A stretch of 64,000 nucleotides of DNA from Acanthosepion lycidas (taxonomy: Eukaryota; Mollusca; Cephalopoda; Sepiida; Sepiidae). How positions within the stretch are numbered: position 1 is the first letter of the stretch; every line of letters starts with the position of its first letter. The notes below the pieces were generated by a model. It saw only the letters and a list, made by a program, of their open reading frames with translations. It did no database searches and was not told the origin of the DNA. Position numbers and translations under genes: made by a program. Where the stretch lies: the NCBI GenBank assembly GCA_963932145.1, contig OZ010586.1, positions 78,138,003 to 78,202,002 on the forward strand. The letters are read 5' to 3'. Of the stretch, positions 34,405 through 46,211 are shown one piece after another.

Positions 34405-34769
34405 TGTTATGGTCCAGTTTCTTGTACCACGGTGATAGTCCAAGGTAGAACCAATAAAGAAGAACTCGAACACGGATATGGAATAACACAGATATATTAC
34501 AAACAGGAATATATACAGAGAAGAAGAAAGTGTTAGTACGAACAATCAGGTTTAGTAGGGAGAACAATGTAGTCTCGACCAGTATCACTATTCCAATGTC
34601 TTGCAGTAATTGTCTGAATGCGACTCTGTTTCGGACTGCCTCTGACTCGACTCTTGACTCGACTTGAACTACTGACTCGAACTACTGACTCCCTGCCTAC
34701 TCCTGAGGTGCAGTATTTATTAAGTATGGAATAGTCCATTATTATTATTATGGGTAAGATCCCATAACA
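34405..34769 (-). mobile_element. Solo LTR (365 bp)
   Basis: Read on the minus strand it starts TGTTATGG and ends CCATAACA, a perfect 8 bp terminal inverted repeat of the TG...CA type. Inside are an AATAAATACT promoter-like word and a tandem of GAGTC/TAGTTC-rich words (34640-34700). No retrotransposon coding sequence adjoins it. Flanks share only 'cta', so the target-site duplication is not secure. Confidence 0.6.
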
Positions 34770-35150
34770 CTATCCAAATGGAACTTCCTACTTAGCAATG
34801 GAATACAAAAGGTATGTCTATTACTTGATCCTGTACGCATTACATGTTGGGTCTTAGTTGTAACTGCCTGAAGTTGTGAAACTGAGGAATATAGAATGTG
34901 ATGCTCAGTCAGTTTAATGTAGGGTACCCATACACACACATATGGGCCAAGGACAAAAAATGCCCCATCCATATTATTGTTTTTATGTTAGGATTCATAT
35001 TCACCAAACTTCCTTCATTAGTACAGTGAGAACAATACTACTTTTGGTTGGCAAACCCTGTGGCTAGAATCTGTAAGGTTGGATATGTGGCTGATGTAAT
35101 AGATAGCAGCTTGGAATTAGAAATTAGAGTTGAAATTCTTGTTGAGTTTG
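34770..35150. other. No feature recognised
   Basis: No motif or repeat beyond the LTR end. Confidence 0.4.
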
Positions 35151-35365
35151 GTGTATTTGGTTATGCACAAAGTTTACAGCACTTCATAGGATATATTGAA
35201 GGGAAGAGAGGCAGATGGAAATGATAAGTAACCTATATAAACAGCTTGTGCAAATGGATGGCAGAACAGAGAGTGGGAAAGATAGCTACAAGGGAGAGGA
35301 AGTCAAGAAGATCCATGATCGCCCATATTCTGAAGGGACATGAAACATGCTAGTAATAAATAATA
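35150..35365 (+). pseudogene. RTE 3'-end scrap
   Basis: Words for 'gatagctacaagggagagga' and the adjacent LCKWMAEQ- and IAHILKGH-type blocks place it at the extreme RTE C-terminus. Confidence 0.55.
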
Positions 35366-35854
35366 CTCAATGTGTAAATTATGAAGGAGTCAGTCTAAAG
35401 TTAGAATAGATTTCTGATAATTATGACATTTTGAATCGATCGCAATTTGCTTTCTCTTTTCTGCTAATTTATATGCTGTGGCGTTAAAGATATGGTTGAC
35501 ATTTTTAACTGGGAAAGAGGAAATTTATATTCAAATGAAATAGCCAAAAATCTATAGCAGACAAGAAAGACAACCTGCTGATTTTCCTCAAGGAAAATGG
35601 CAGGTAAGAAAAAAAATAAACTCAGTGAAGAAGAAAAGGAATGAAAAACTAAAGTAGATATCCAAATTCATTCTTTAATGCTACAGATACCTGCTGTAGA
35701 ATGTTCATTAATGAGATAATATTAAAGACTATTGCACTTTTGTTTGTTTCTTACTGGTTGCTTTACAATTAAGATCTTGTGCAAGAACAAGACATGTTAG
35801 GTAATTATCAGCTTGTTTAAATGCTATTCATTCTCTACATAAAAAAAACAATAA

Positions 35855-36170
35855 ATATATTAATAAGGTAGTAAATGAAACAAAGAAGAAAGGACTAACT
35901 ATTAATTGTAAGAATGTATGATTGTCAGCAAGAGATGCAAAGTTGTGAATGTCAAATTGGAAAAATCAGAATCAAGCAGGTAGAGAAGTTTAAGTGTGTA
36001 ATATTGTAACAGATGATGAAAAATGTACAGAAATCTAAAGGACATGCAGTGGTTAAGCCAAGTATTAAAAATCTGTTAAGAATTTTGTTAGAAACAAAAA
36101 ACAGAGTCCTGAACTTCTATGTAATATCTGTCCTCTGAAATATATGTTTTAATAATCTGAGAGAACCCTT
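35855..36170 (+). pseudogene. RTE fragment
   Basis: A broken copy of the stretch near 'FKCVILVTDD' through the ETKNRVLNFYVISVL block, aligned to 25620-25800 plus 26210-26270. Confidence 0.5.
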
Positions 36171-36229
36171 TCTGGAGGTTAGCATCTGTTATGCTGATGG
36201 AAGTCAATCTACAGAAAAGGGACTTATTT

Positions 36230-37020
36230 CACATTATTGAGCTAATGATTTCCCCTGACATGAAGTAAAAAGATTGTATTGAATCAATTGCTAGGTCTGC
36301 TGCTAGGAAAGTTGGTTCACTGTGTTGTGATAGACAATTTTTCTTGCCAAAATCTATCTTACATATTTATAAGTCTATTATTATATCCATGCTTTGAATA
36401 TTGCTACCATTTATAGTCTGGTGCTCCTGCTACATATTCAAAGATTCTTGAGAAAATTCAAAGAGCAGTCTGCAATGTTATTGGTCCTGACCTGGCATCT
36501 TGAATTTAGTCACTTTCTCGGGTTTAATCACTTTTGTAGATCTTTGAATAATTTCATGATAATTGTTCTGATGAACTTGGGTTGATAGAAATTCTGATGA
36601 AGTACAAATAAGAATTTGCAATGTTACTGGTCCTAACTTAGCATCTCAGCTTCAGTCACTTTCCTACCAGCAAGAAATTAGCTTCCCTGTATCTTTCCTA
36701 TAAATATTATCATGATAATTGTTCTGATGAGTTTTCCTCTATTGTACTGAGACTTCATGAACCGATGCATGCTATTAGACTGGCAACAGATTTTCATCCT
36801 TTTATAGTTGTAATGGCAAGAAATAACATTAGTTCTATTTCTTCTCTCACACTTCTCATCTGTGGAAATCTCTTCTGGCTTCTTGCTTTCCAAATTTAAA
36901 TGCAATGTCAATCGTTATCTTCTGACTTCTTCATTCCTGTTCTTTTATTATTATCTCTGCTTAATAATGTTTTCTTTTATTTATTTTGTGTCTTAGTGGC
37001 TTTATTGCATGCCTTCCAAA
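36230..37020 (+). pseudogene. LINE A C-terminal fragment
   Basis: Aligns to 21520-22190. It holds the IESIARSAARKVGSL words, the CFEYCYHL.SGAPATYS block, the P.LASXL stretch and the late FKCNVNRYL word at 36890-36922, then the 'tcttagtggctttattgcat' 3' UTR word. Confidence 0.65.
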
Positions 37021-37460
37021 AACTAAGCAAATTACTAAGAGATAGGTAATTGTCATTAGAAACAAAGTAATGAGTATGTCATATTTAATTTCCTCTATTA
37101 TAGTAAATACTAGAAAATCTCCTTAGTTGAAGAAGAGACTTAAAACAGTAGATATATGGTTCTACCTACAAATTCCAAGAATACCATGGAAAGAACATGT
37201 GAGTAACAAGAAGGTTTTAAGGAAAATAGGAACTACAAGAAGACTTGCAATCAGAAAGAGAAAGCTGAAATCTTTGGCACACATAATGAGAAAAGGAAAC
37301 CTCGACAATGTAACTTAATGGTAAAACAAGGAATAAATGGGATGGTAATGGATCAATAGACATTTAGATCAAAAATGACTGAAAGGTGTGGAGGGCAATA
37401 AATGCCTTCTGGATGAAAATATATGGCGCATAAAAGAAAAAGAGGAAAAGGGAGAAGCTG
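37020..37460 (+). pseudogene. RTE C-terminal fragment
   Basis: The frame at 37127-37318 reads MKKRLKTVDIWFYLQIPRIP, EHVSNKKVLRKIG and HIMRKGNLDNVT. This is the RTE block after the second conserved tryptophan and is comparable with 12390-12600. Confidence 0.65.
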
Positions 37461-37499
37461 ATATGGACAATGCCATAAATAATTCAGTTTTCATCATTA

Positions 37500-38310
37500 A
37501 AGATGACTATATTTGAATTACTGTGGGAGGTACCAAAAGAGCAAAAATTTAAATATCTTGGAAATATTTTAACAGAGGATGGAAAATACGACACCAAGAT
37601 CCAAAGGTGCATTGTTATAGCGAAAGATGCCTTCCAATTACTAAGAAAAAATAAAATTTAACTGGAAACAAAGAAAAGAGTACTGAACTGTTATGCAATA
37701 TCGGTCCTCCTATATGGCAGTGAAAGTTGAACAATCTCATCACAGATGCAGTAAAGATTAAAGCAACATAAATCTGGTTCGACAGAAGGATACTGAGAAT
37801 ACTATTGAGTAACAATAAAATTTGAAAGAAAATGGAAGCAAAAACGAAACTTATACATAATATCAGAAAGAGGCAGCTGACATTTCCGGGACACATAATG
37901 AGGAAAGAGAGCTTGGAAAATTTAACACTCACATATTATTAATTTTCAAGGACTTTACAGAACACAGTATTTTTCGATTTTATATTGTTATTCTCCTTGA
38001 ATTACATTGCAAATAACTCTGGCATTTTACATTACTCTGACTCTAGAAAAATAAATTTGAATTAAATAATGTTTTGACAAAAAATAACTTATACGGCTGT
38101 TTTGAACTATGTTATGTTATGGATATATATTGACAACAAGAGGGATAGAGGTAAGCAAAACCCTACCTAATGAGCTTGTGTAAATGGTTAGCGGAACAGA
38201 GATTAGGAAATATAACAAAATAAAAAAAATAGACTTACAAAGGAAAGGAAGTTGTGGAGATCACACACCTCCTGAATAGACATGGTCCATGGAAGAAGAA
38301 GAAGCAATGA
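37500..38310 (+). pseudogene. RTE C-terminal fragment with inserted ~180 bp element
   Basis: Carries FKYLGNILTEDGKYDTKIQR, SVLLYGS-like words, a QLTFPGHIMRKESLENLTL-like block and, after an interruption at 37934-38115, the NKRDRGKQNPT and CKWLAEQ-type end. It closes with a GAA-rich tail at about 38300. Confidence 0.65.
37934..38115 (+). mobile_element. ~180 bp interspersed element, copy 1
   Basis: Inserted in the RTE copy between 'aacactcaca' and 'ggatatatattgac'. Its reverse complement, nearly identical, is at 40815-40995 ('aattttcaaggactttacag', 'gttttgaactatgttatg'). There are no tRNA boxes, no inverted ends and no coding sequence. Confidence 0.75.
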
Positions 38311-39780
38311 ATTGGTGAAAATTAAAATCCATTAATAACTTGTCTTGAAAATTATAGTAAATGATTGAAATGGTTCTTTACAATTTTAACAGAATAACAT
38401 TCAGGTAAGCTGAAGAGAGTAGTCTTTTCAAATAAGCATGAGGCAAATTGATGTTAAAGATCACAGCCAATAAGAAAAGAAGACACCAAATGTTAATTTA
38501 AAAACTATCCAATCATTTGTGGGCAATATGATACCAAAAAATATCTATTATTCTCAATTCAAGCAGAAAAGTGTTGCTACTCAGACAACTTTCCAGACAA
38601 GTACAATTTTACCTTTCTACAAAAGGAGACAATCACACTTATAACTAGAAATATATTTACCTAGAATTCAAGTATTTCTGTCCTTCAATCAACATTCAAT
38701 TTCAGATTTTATTTACTACATGTTGTGATTTGCTTATAGAAGTTGTTCTAGTTTACTGCCACAAAACCAACAGATAGGAACAACTTATTTATATCAAAAT
38801 ATAGGCTTCAGTTTTTCAAGACAAAAACAAACATGCCCGTTGTTATGTATATTAGAATAATTACTTAGGAATTTTAATTCCTTTTTAATGTTCACTAAAT
38901 AAAAGCATTATTATTTTACAAATGTAATACAATTCGTGGGAGAAAATATTAGTAATCTTCAAATTGATTTAACCAATGTCTTCTCTCTAATTTTAAGATC
39001 AATCAATACTAATGTAGTCAATATTATTTTTACCTGTGAGAAATTGTTCATTTATTATAAGAAAAAAGATTTTTATTGACTCCAAATCTCTTGAAATCAT
39101 TATTTTAAAGGCCTTTTAATCCAAAATATATTGTATATAGTTAAGTACTTTTTTATGATATTATTTATTATAAGTTTTCATGATCAGTTTTTTATGCAAC
39201 AAAATAGGAAGTCACACTATACACAAGGAAATCTTTTTGGAAAGGTTAAAAATCATGCATTTTCAGTGACCGGTTGCACTATACAGAGGTAATTTTTTTT
39301 TTTTTTTGGAGGGTTAAAATTCATGAAAAAAAAAACATTCCAACTCTCCAGTTATAATACATCAGTCTTTGCTCTTGTCTACTTTTTTATGGTATGGGCT
39401 CTTTACAATATTTCACATTAAAAAAAAACAAACTTGATAGCAAGGAACCAAATTTTGGCTTATGGGGGCAGTTGGGTCTGAGGTGAAGATACTCTTTATG
39501 CGCAACAGCACTGGTTTTGAGGTTCCTGAGATAAATAAAATATTAATGTTTTAATAAGATTAATTTCTTATGAGTTGGATACAAAGATTTGATTCCTGCA
39601 AAGTTTTGTGCTTTATTACAGGACATGTGGCTATTTTCAGATTATTGCTAACAAAACTCATTCCAGCCCTCCAGTTATAGAACATGTCTTTGTCCTTGGC
39701 TACTTTTTATGGTATTGGCTATTTACAGAGATATTTCTCATTCAGAAAAATGCACTTGATAGCCTGATATATGATGTATA
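38311..39780. other. Unclassified, with a weak internal duplication
   Basis: Words from 39320-39440 ('ccagttataatacatcag', 'tctacttttttatggtatgg') recur at 39660-39760, so a short local duplication is present. No gene. Confidence 0.4.
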
Positions 39781-39784
39781 TGTA

Positions 39785-39844
<60 letters not shown>

Positions 39845-39909
39845 ATATATATATATATATATATTTAACAGATAATTGTACATATATATATGTATGCATG
39901 TACATGCTA

Positions 39910-39968
<59 letters not shown>
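39785..39968. repeat. Compound (TA)n microsatellite
   Basis: Two long TA runs separated by (TG)n and mixed words. The frame through it (YIYIYI) is a translation artefact. Confidence 0.9.
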
Positions 39969-39969
<1 letters not shown>

Positions 39970-39976
<7 letters not shown>

Positions 39977-40814
39977 TAATATATATATAAAAAATTAACT
40001 CTGAAATATAACTCTGTATATATAATCAAATAAACAAAACATATTTATAAATAAAAGAGAGAAAACTAGGAAAGAAAGAATTATATATAAAGAATGTATT
40101 CAATAATAGAAACAATTACAAACCTGTGGGAAGAACAGAGTCTTTCTAGAGAAAAAAAGTTAAATAAATATGATAGATTAGAAGAAAAAGCATAGGCAAA
40201 GCAATTTTTTAGAATCCAAATGTAAATACTTTTGAGATGATTTTCTCTTTATTTCCAATTGAATTCCATTTACTCTTGGCAATAACCATTATTCACAGGA
40301 CATTTTTTTTTTCGCAAAAAGGGAAGAGAAAAAAATAAAAAGATATCATGAAAATTTCTTCTAGGCTCAATATATAGCAAGTCGTATTCTCACTTACATC
40401 ATATTTTATTATTCTAAATCATTTCAGAGCTAAAACAAAACAATAAAAATTTATGAACTTACAAATTATATAGTTAAATGTTAGCTTTGAGAAAAGCTCT
40501 CCTCTATTGACTTTAATAACCCATTGTACCAGATATTTGATTCTAAATTCTAAATATTTCTATGTGAACTCAAACAGAGATTACTATATTTTTCTCCATT
40601 TTATTTCTGAAAGATATTGAACTTTATTGTTATGTTTTCCATAACGGATAATCCCATTTGTTTCTTTTTATTCCTTCATAATTCAGGGAATAAATAGGAT
40701 TGTCAAACTATTTGTAATTTTGTTTACTTGGTTTTAAATATCAAATAAAATAAATGTGTTTTAATACAAATGCTTATTTAAATAAATATATCAAAGAGTA
40801 TAAATGTACACATA
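39970..40814. other. No feature recognised
   Basis: AT-rich, no supported feature. Confidence 0.4.
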
Positions 40815-40995
40815 ACATAGTTCAAAACAGCCGTATAAGTTATTTTTTGTCAAAACATTATTTAATTCAAAATTATTTTTCTAGAGTCAGAGTAATGTAA
40901 AATGCCAGAGTTATTTGCAATGTAATTCAAGGAGAATAACAATATAAAATCGAAAAATACTGTGTTCTGTAAAGTCCTTGAAAATTAATAATATT
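40815..40995 (-). mobile_element. ~180 bp interspersed element, copy 2
   Basis: Inverted copy of 37934-38115, nearly identical over about 175 bp. Confidence 0.75.
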
Positions 40996-41139
40996 AAACT
41001 TCTAAATTTCTAAAATCCTATCTAAAAATATAATATATAAATCTTTTTCTGTTCCATTATTTTTTTTAAATTGTGATTTATTTTTTGTTTCATGCTTAAA
41101 ATTCAAATATTTTTTATGAATTTTCTATATGATAATCAA

Positions 41140-42520
41140 CAGCAACACAAACACCACCACCATCATCATCGTCGTTGTCACCACCATCATCACCACAATC
41201 ATCTTCACCACAATCATCATCATCATCATCACCATTACCATCATCATCATCATCTTGTTCTTATTCTTACTGTTCTTAAAGATCTCATTCTTTGTTCTTA
41301 TTCTTGTGTTTTTTCATCTGGTTCTTGTTCTTCCTTGTTTTTCTTGTTCTTATTCTTTTTGTTTTTCTTGTTCTTGTTGCTGTTCTTCTTTTTCTTCTTT
41401 TACTTCTTCATGTTCCAGTTTTTCTTTTTTGTTCTTCTTATTCTTGTTTTTATTCTTCTTGTTTTTTATTGTTTTTGTTCTTTGTGTTCTTGTACTTCTT
41501 ATTCTTCTTTTCCTTGTACTTCTTATTCTTCTTTTCCTTGTACTTCTTATTCTTTTTGTCTTTTATCTTTTTTTGCTCTTGTCATTCTTGTTTCTTGATC
41601 TTATTATTATTGTTTTTCATTCTTTTTGTTCCTGTTTTTTTGTTCTTGTTCTTCTTGTTTTTGTTTGTCTTATTCGTCTTCTTTTTTCTTGTTTTTGTCT
41701 TATTCTTGTTCTTTTTTCTTTTGTTCTTCTTGTTTTTTTTTTCTTCTTGTTGTTATTTGTTCTTCTTGTTTCTGCTTTGTTTTTGTCCTTCTCCTTGTTC
41801 CTTGTTCTGTTTATTCTTATTGTTTTTATTGTTCTTGCTATTCTTGTTTCTTCTTCTTCTTCTTCTTCTTCTTCTTCTTCTTCTTCTTCTTCCTTGTTCT
41901 CTATTTTTTTGTTTTCCTGATTTTGTTCTTGTTCTTCTTATTCCACTTGTTTTTCTTCTTCTTCTTCCTGCTTTTTTTTTTGTTCTTGTTTCTGTTCCTT
42001 GTTCTTATTCTTTTTCTTGGTTTTGCTCTTCTTGTTCTTGTTCTTTTTCTTGTGCTCATTCTTCTTCATCTTCTTTTTTTGTTCTTCTTGTTCCTTATGC
42101 TTCTTGGTTGTGACCTTCTAGTTCTTCTTCCTTGTTCTTATTCTTTGTCTTTTTCTCCTTATTGCTGTTCTTGTTTTTGTTCCTTGTTTTTGTTCATCTT
42201 GTTTTCGTATATCTTGTTCTTCTTGTTTTAGTTTTTTTGTTCTTGTTCTTTTTTGTTTTTGTTGTTGTTGTTTTTCTAGTTCTCGTTCTTCTCGTTCCTT
42301 GTTCTTCTTATTTTTCTTCTTCTCGTTCTTCTTGTTTTTGTTTTTCTTCTTCTTGTTCCTTGTTCTTATTCTCGTTTTTTTTTTGTCCTTGTACTTTTTG
42401 TTTTTCTTGTTCTTGCTTTTATTGTTCTTCTTCATCATCTTCTTTTTATTGTTTTTGGTCTAATTGTTCCTTTAGTTCTTGTTTTGTTCTTTTTGTTTTT
42501 GTTGTTCTTTTTCTTCTGAC
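41140..42520. repeat. Pyrimidine-rich degenerate microsatellite, ~1.4 kb
   Basis: Starts with (CAC/CAT)n (about 41150-41255) and continues as degenerate TTC/TTG/TTT units (TTCTTGTTCTT and variants) with almost no purine other than G. The frames of 100-273 codons that cross it (Phe/Leu/Ser or Lys/Asn-rich) arise from stop-free repeat sequence and are not genes. Confidence 0.9.
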
Positions 42521-43789
42521 AGATAGATAACGAATAGACTTTTCAGATAATTGAAAATGTTAATTATTTTGATTCATTTAATTTTTAACTGATTAATAAC
42601 CACCATAATATCTTGTACTAATTCTAAAAATTAAAATAATTATTCAGTGTCCAAGGATCAGCTATTAATCATAGTTCTGTAAATAAGATCTAGCATCAAT
42701 GAGTTTGTTTATTAAAACATAATCTGGTTTATAATATAATATAGGTTTAAAAAAATTTTGATATTAATCAAATAGTTCTGCCAATAACCCTTTCAATATC
42801 TACCATTCCAGAAATCTTTAATCAAACATTCTATTCAAAACAAAATTCATCAACCAATTTAAACTGAAATAATCTATAAACATTAACAAAAGACCTTTAG
42901 AAAGTGCTGAATGCTGTCGAATATCCTCGAAATCCATCCTAATGAACAACTGGTATTCTTTGCAACTCATCAATGAAAATACAAACTTTTACTGATGGTT
43001 TAGGAATCTGATTGCATTTCAGATAATGTAGAAGTAGGCGAGTAAACAAGCAAGGCATTGAGAATCATTGAAATTTCATTTAATTCTGAAAACTTTTTGT
43101 TAAGAGCACTTTTAACAGACTACAGAAAAACAAAATTGAGGAGGACTATTCTTTGGTTTTCTTTTCGTTGCTGCACGTAAATGTGTTTGTTCAGCTATTT
43201 TCACAGGATTTGTGGTCTTTTAGTTTGCATTTGTCAAATATGTCACGTGTATCACACAACTTGTTTGGCTCAGAAGAGGTGACAATGTCAAAAGCAGGCA
43301 AACAAAGAAACATCATTAGAATTCCCAATCTCATTCTTTCAAATGGAGAATTTCATGACTGTCTGGATAGGGACAGATAATTGACTCTGTCTTGAAAATC
43401 CTTCTTAAATACAGAATTCACTAAATAAAGCTATGCCTCTTCTTTTTTACAATTGGGTTTAGGGATTTGAATGATATAAATTATCATTTTCTTGAATTAA
43501 ATTATTATTATATCTTCAGTTTACTGGAAGTTACATCTTTCATAATTATATACATATGGTGCAATCACATAAACATCAATGACTCAAATTTATTTTGAAC
43601 AATTTTTGTCAAATTTTAAATGATTAAGGTAAACATGAAAACAAACCTTGAGTTAAAATTTTAGTTTCAACATTTTTATTAAAGCTACTAGTCAAAGACA
43701 AAATTCACTTTATACTTCAATAACAACTAACCAAAACCTTTAATAGAACAAACAACAAACAAAAAACATATATGATAAGTCTTTGATGT
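42521..43789. other. No feature recognised
   Basis: AT-rich. The 75-codon frame at 43153 has no motif. Confidence 0.4.
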
Positions 43790-44780
43790 ATTTTCATCTT
43801 AATATAGTGAACCTTCTTCCCAATAACAGTCAGCAATCTATTATTGATTGATTTTGTTAATTTTTTACTTCAGCATGTTCAATTTCCAACATGGTGGTTT
43901 TAATTGCTTCCCAAGGAAATACTTTGCTTGCATATTGTTTGCTACCTTATTATAATTTCATCTTCATAATTAGCCATAGATTTTTGATTGGATTCAGGTT
44001 GTGACTTGATGGTGGCCATTTCTATTATCTTCTCAAAAATTCATGGCTAAACTTAGATACATGAAAAGGAACATTATCATGCATAACTACACACTTCACT
44101 TTGAAATTGGGATTTGTACCATTCAAACAAAATTTTTCTATGAAATCTATTTTGATGGTTTAACTCCTTCATCAACTTTGAATGGTTCAAAAATGGTTTG
44201 GTCAATTCCAGTCCATATCTTCACACTGCCATTTCCTTGCTGCCTTTGTTTATCCACAGGTAAAATCCATTCTTTGGCTCATCCATCAGGTTTATCAAGT
44301 ATCATTTTCATCTGTAAAAACTACTAAGTCAATTTTCATGTATTTCTTTGCCCATCTTTGATGATTTAAAATATTTGCTTTACTAAGAGGAGATTGCCTT
44401 GGAGATTTTTTTATATATCACAATTTGCAAAGGATTCTATACCTTTTGTCCTTCTGGACTCCCTCAATTCCAGTCTGTTCAAAGAATGATCACTGGTGAA
44501 AAGTGGTTGTTTCACTCTAACTAACTTTATTTTATGTTTCCCCCAAGGAAACAAATTCTTAAAATCCTTTCTTTTGCTTCTATATTTTCAACAGTATTTC
44601 AATGTTTATGGTTTGATAATCATTGTGAAGCTCCTTTGATATTTGCAATAAAGACAATCCCATACTCAATAATTCTGTTATTTTCCGCATTTTTAAATTG
44701 TTTCCCTTACTCATATTTCAACGTACATTTTGGAAAAAAATACTTTTAATTAGATTTCAGAGGCCTTAAGCTAAAATTAA
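43790..44780 (-). pseudogene. Tc1-like transposase remnant
   Basis: On the minus strand, broken frames read a KWAKKYMKI-like block, FTDEN..I-like, VVMHDNVPFHVS-like and, after a further shift, WPPSSHNLNPIKNLW. These correspond to the catalytic Asp-bearing and NP(I)E.LW blocks of Tc1/Tc3-type transposases. The last acidic residue reads K in NPIKNLW. The N-terminal DNA-binding part may lie at 44400-44780. Several frameshifts show that it is dead. No flanking inverted repeats were identified. Confidence 0.6.
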
Positions 44781-44972
44781 TTTAATCTGCATAAGTTCAG
44801 ATTGCTGTTTTTATAATGAATCCAATGACTTTAATAAAACATGTTGAAACTACCTAAAAAATTAAGAAGCTTTACTTTGATGTATAAATTAATCATTTAA
44901 AATCTGACAAAAATTATTCAAAACAACTTTGAGTTATTGATGTTTAAGTGATTTACCTAATAAATTCAGATG

Positions 44973-44974
<2 letters not shown>

Positions 44975-45014
<40 letters not shown>
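44975..45014. repeat. (TA)n microsatellite
   Basis: TA run abutting the 3' end of the PLE fragment. Confidence 0.9.
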
Positions 45015-45017
<3 letters not shown>

Positions 45018-46190
45018 TATATTTTTCTCAACATTAGCATGGCTAAGATTTTCATGCACAATGCAATCTTCAGATACTGAGTAGAGACTGACTGTTACAT
45101 AATTTAAATTTCAATAAAAAATATTCGGGTAATGCATTGTTGGCGCAGTCCATATATTATACAGGTATTATTAGTTAAAAAATTGTACTGAAAATAAATG
45201 GGATCTATATTTAATATTTAAAATAAATGGAATTAATGTTTTTTTTAAAGATGTTGTATTAAAATAAACGTATCTATAGCTATAAAAAGTTACATATGCT
45301 TGACAGAAGATAAGTAAACAGAAGAAAATTAAAAAAAGAAATGTTATAATCTACAGTAGAAATTAATCTGCATCAAGGTATTCCAACAGGTATTTATTTT
45401 TATGCCTACATGTGACCATCAATTCAGTTCTCTTCTTTAATAAGTTACTGTTATTTAACTTTTTGATTTTTGTCAATTTTCTACAATGCATAAATTACAT
45501 CTATTGGCTTCTCCATGTAATTATGGGTGTATTACAATCATTCTTTAATTGCCAGTCATTAGATGATGATAAAAATGAAATTCTTAGGATTTTCAATGGA
45601 ATCAAGATAAAATTTGATATCACTATCAGAATGTATGCTAGCTCAGTATACAACATTCTCAGTATTACATTTGCTGTTTAAGAGACAGATTGCATCTTTT
45701 TGGCAGTTGCATTTATTTTTTGTAACTTTATTAATGTTGTTGTTTTCATTGATGATATAGTTATTCAGTATAATATTGTTATGATGGGATATAGATTTTT
45801 TGATATTTCTAATGCCGATATAACTGATCTTTACATTATTTTTGTTAAATGTCTTTAATATTTCAGTATTATTAAAGTGTTTGTGAATTAAACTTAGGAA
45901 AATTCTTCCAATATATGTGTGAACATTACAATTATAAGTGGGAGGTAAACTATAACACATTATCATGGTGTCTCTGTTTATTTTTACATTATTTTTATAA
46001 ATCCTACCACCTATCCACAAATTAATACATCCTCATACTACTATGGTTCTTAGATTGCAGTCTTATTTGGTCAAGCCTTTCATGGGAGACACTCAGATAC
46101 TTTTGACTATTAAGTGATTATCATACTTCAACTTGGTCTTGAGACAGGGTTTGTTGTCAAGTCTTCGTCATTCTGTTTCTAATCTTTTTT
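45015..46190 (-). mobile_element. Penelope-like element fragment
   Basis: Minus-strand coding remains (see 45380-46020) are followed by a 3' UTR word 'gaagattgcattgtgcatga' and then (TA)n at 44975-45014. The end next to the gypsy LTR is not clear. The RT core is absent, so the element is 5'-truncated. Confidence 0.55.
45380..46020 (-). pseudogene. PLE C-terminal region with GIY-YIG remains
   Basis: The open frame 45643-46020 (125 codons) contains YIGRIFLSLIHKHF, KISYIGIRNIKK, NKCNCQKDAICLL and NTENVVY. This is the Cys-rich linker that precedes the GIY-YIG endonuclease in PLEs. After a stop, the frame continues with SDSDIKFYL.S and, later, KKRTELMVTCRHKNKYLL, matching the far C-terminus. The GIY-YIG motif is reduced (KFYL.S in place of YY/YIGS) and interrupted. 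Identification is from family memory. Confidence 0.55.
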
Positions 46191-46211
46191 TATTCAAGAA
46201 ATGGTTCCAAT

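Noticed and set aside
39784-39969. Frame of 61 codons reading YIYIYI.
   Set aside because: Translation of a TA microsatellite.
37936-40992. A 3 kb DNA transposon with 175 bp terminal inverted repeats.
   Set aside because: The left copy is inserted inside an RTE fragment whose two halves flank it, so the two repeats are separate insertions and not the ends of one element. No transposase lies between.
41092-42530. Long frames (up to 273 codons, plus and minus) in the pyrimidine tract.
   Set aside because: They are low-complexity Phe/Leu/Ser or Lys/Asn runs. The repeat contains almost no stop codons in several frames, and no domain or start context exists.
45643-46020. Independent host gene on the minus strand.
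   Set aside because: The residues match the Cys-rich linker of Penelope-like elements and the frame continues with PLE 3' words.
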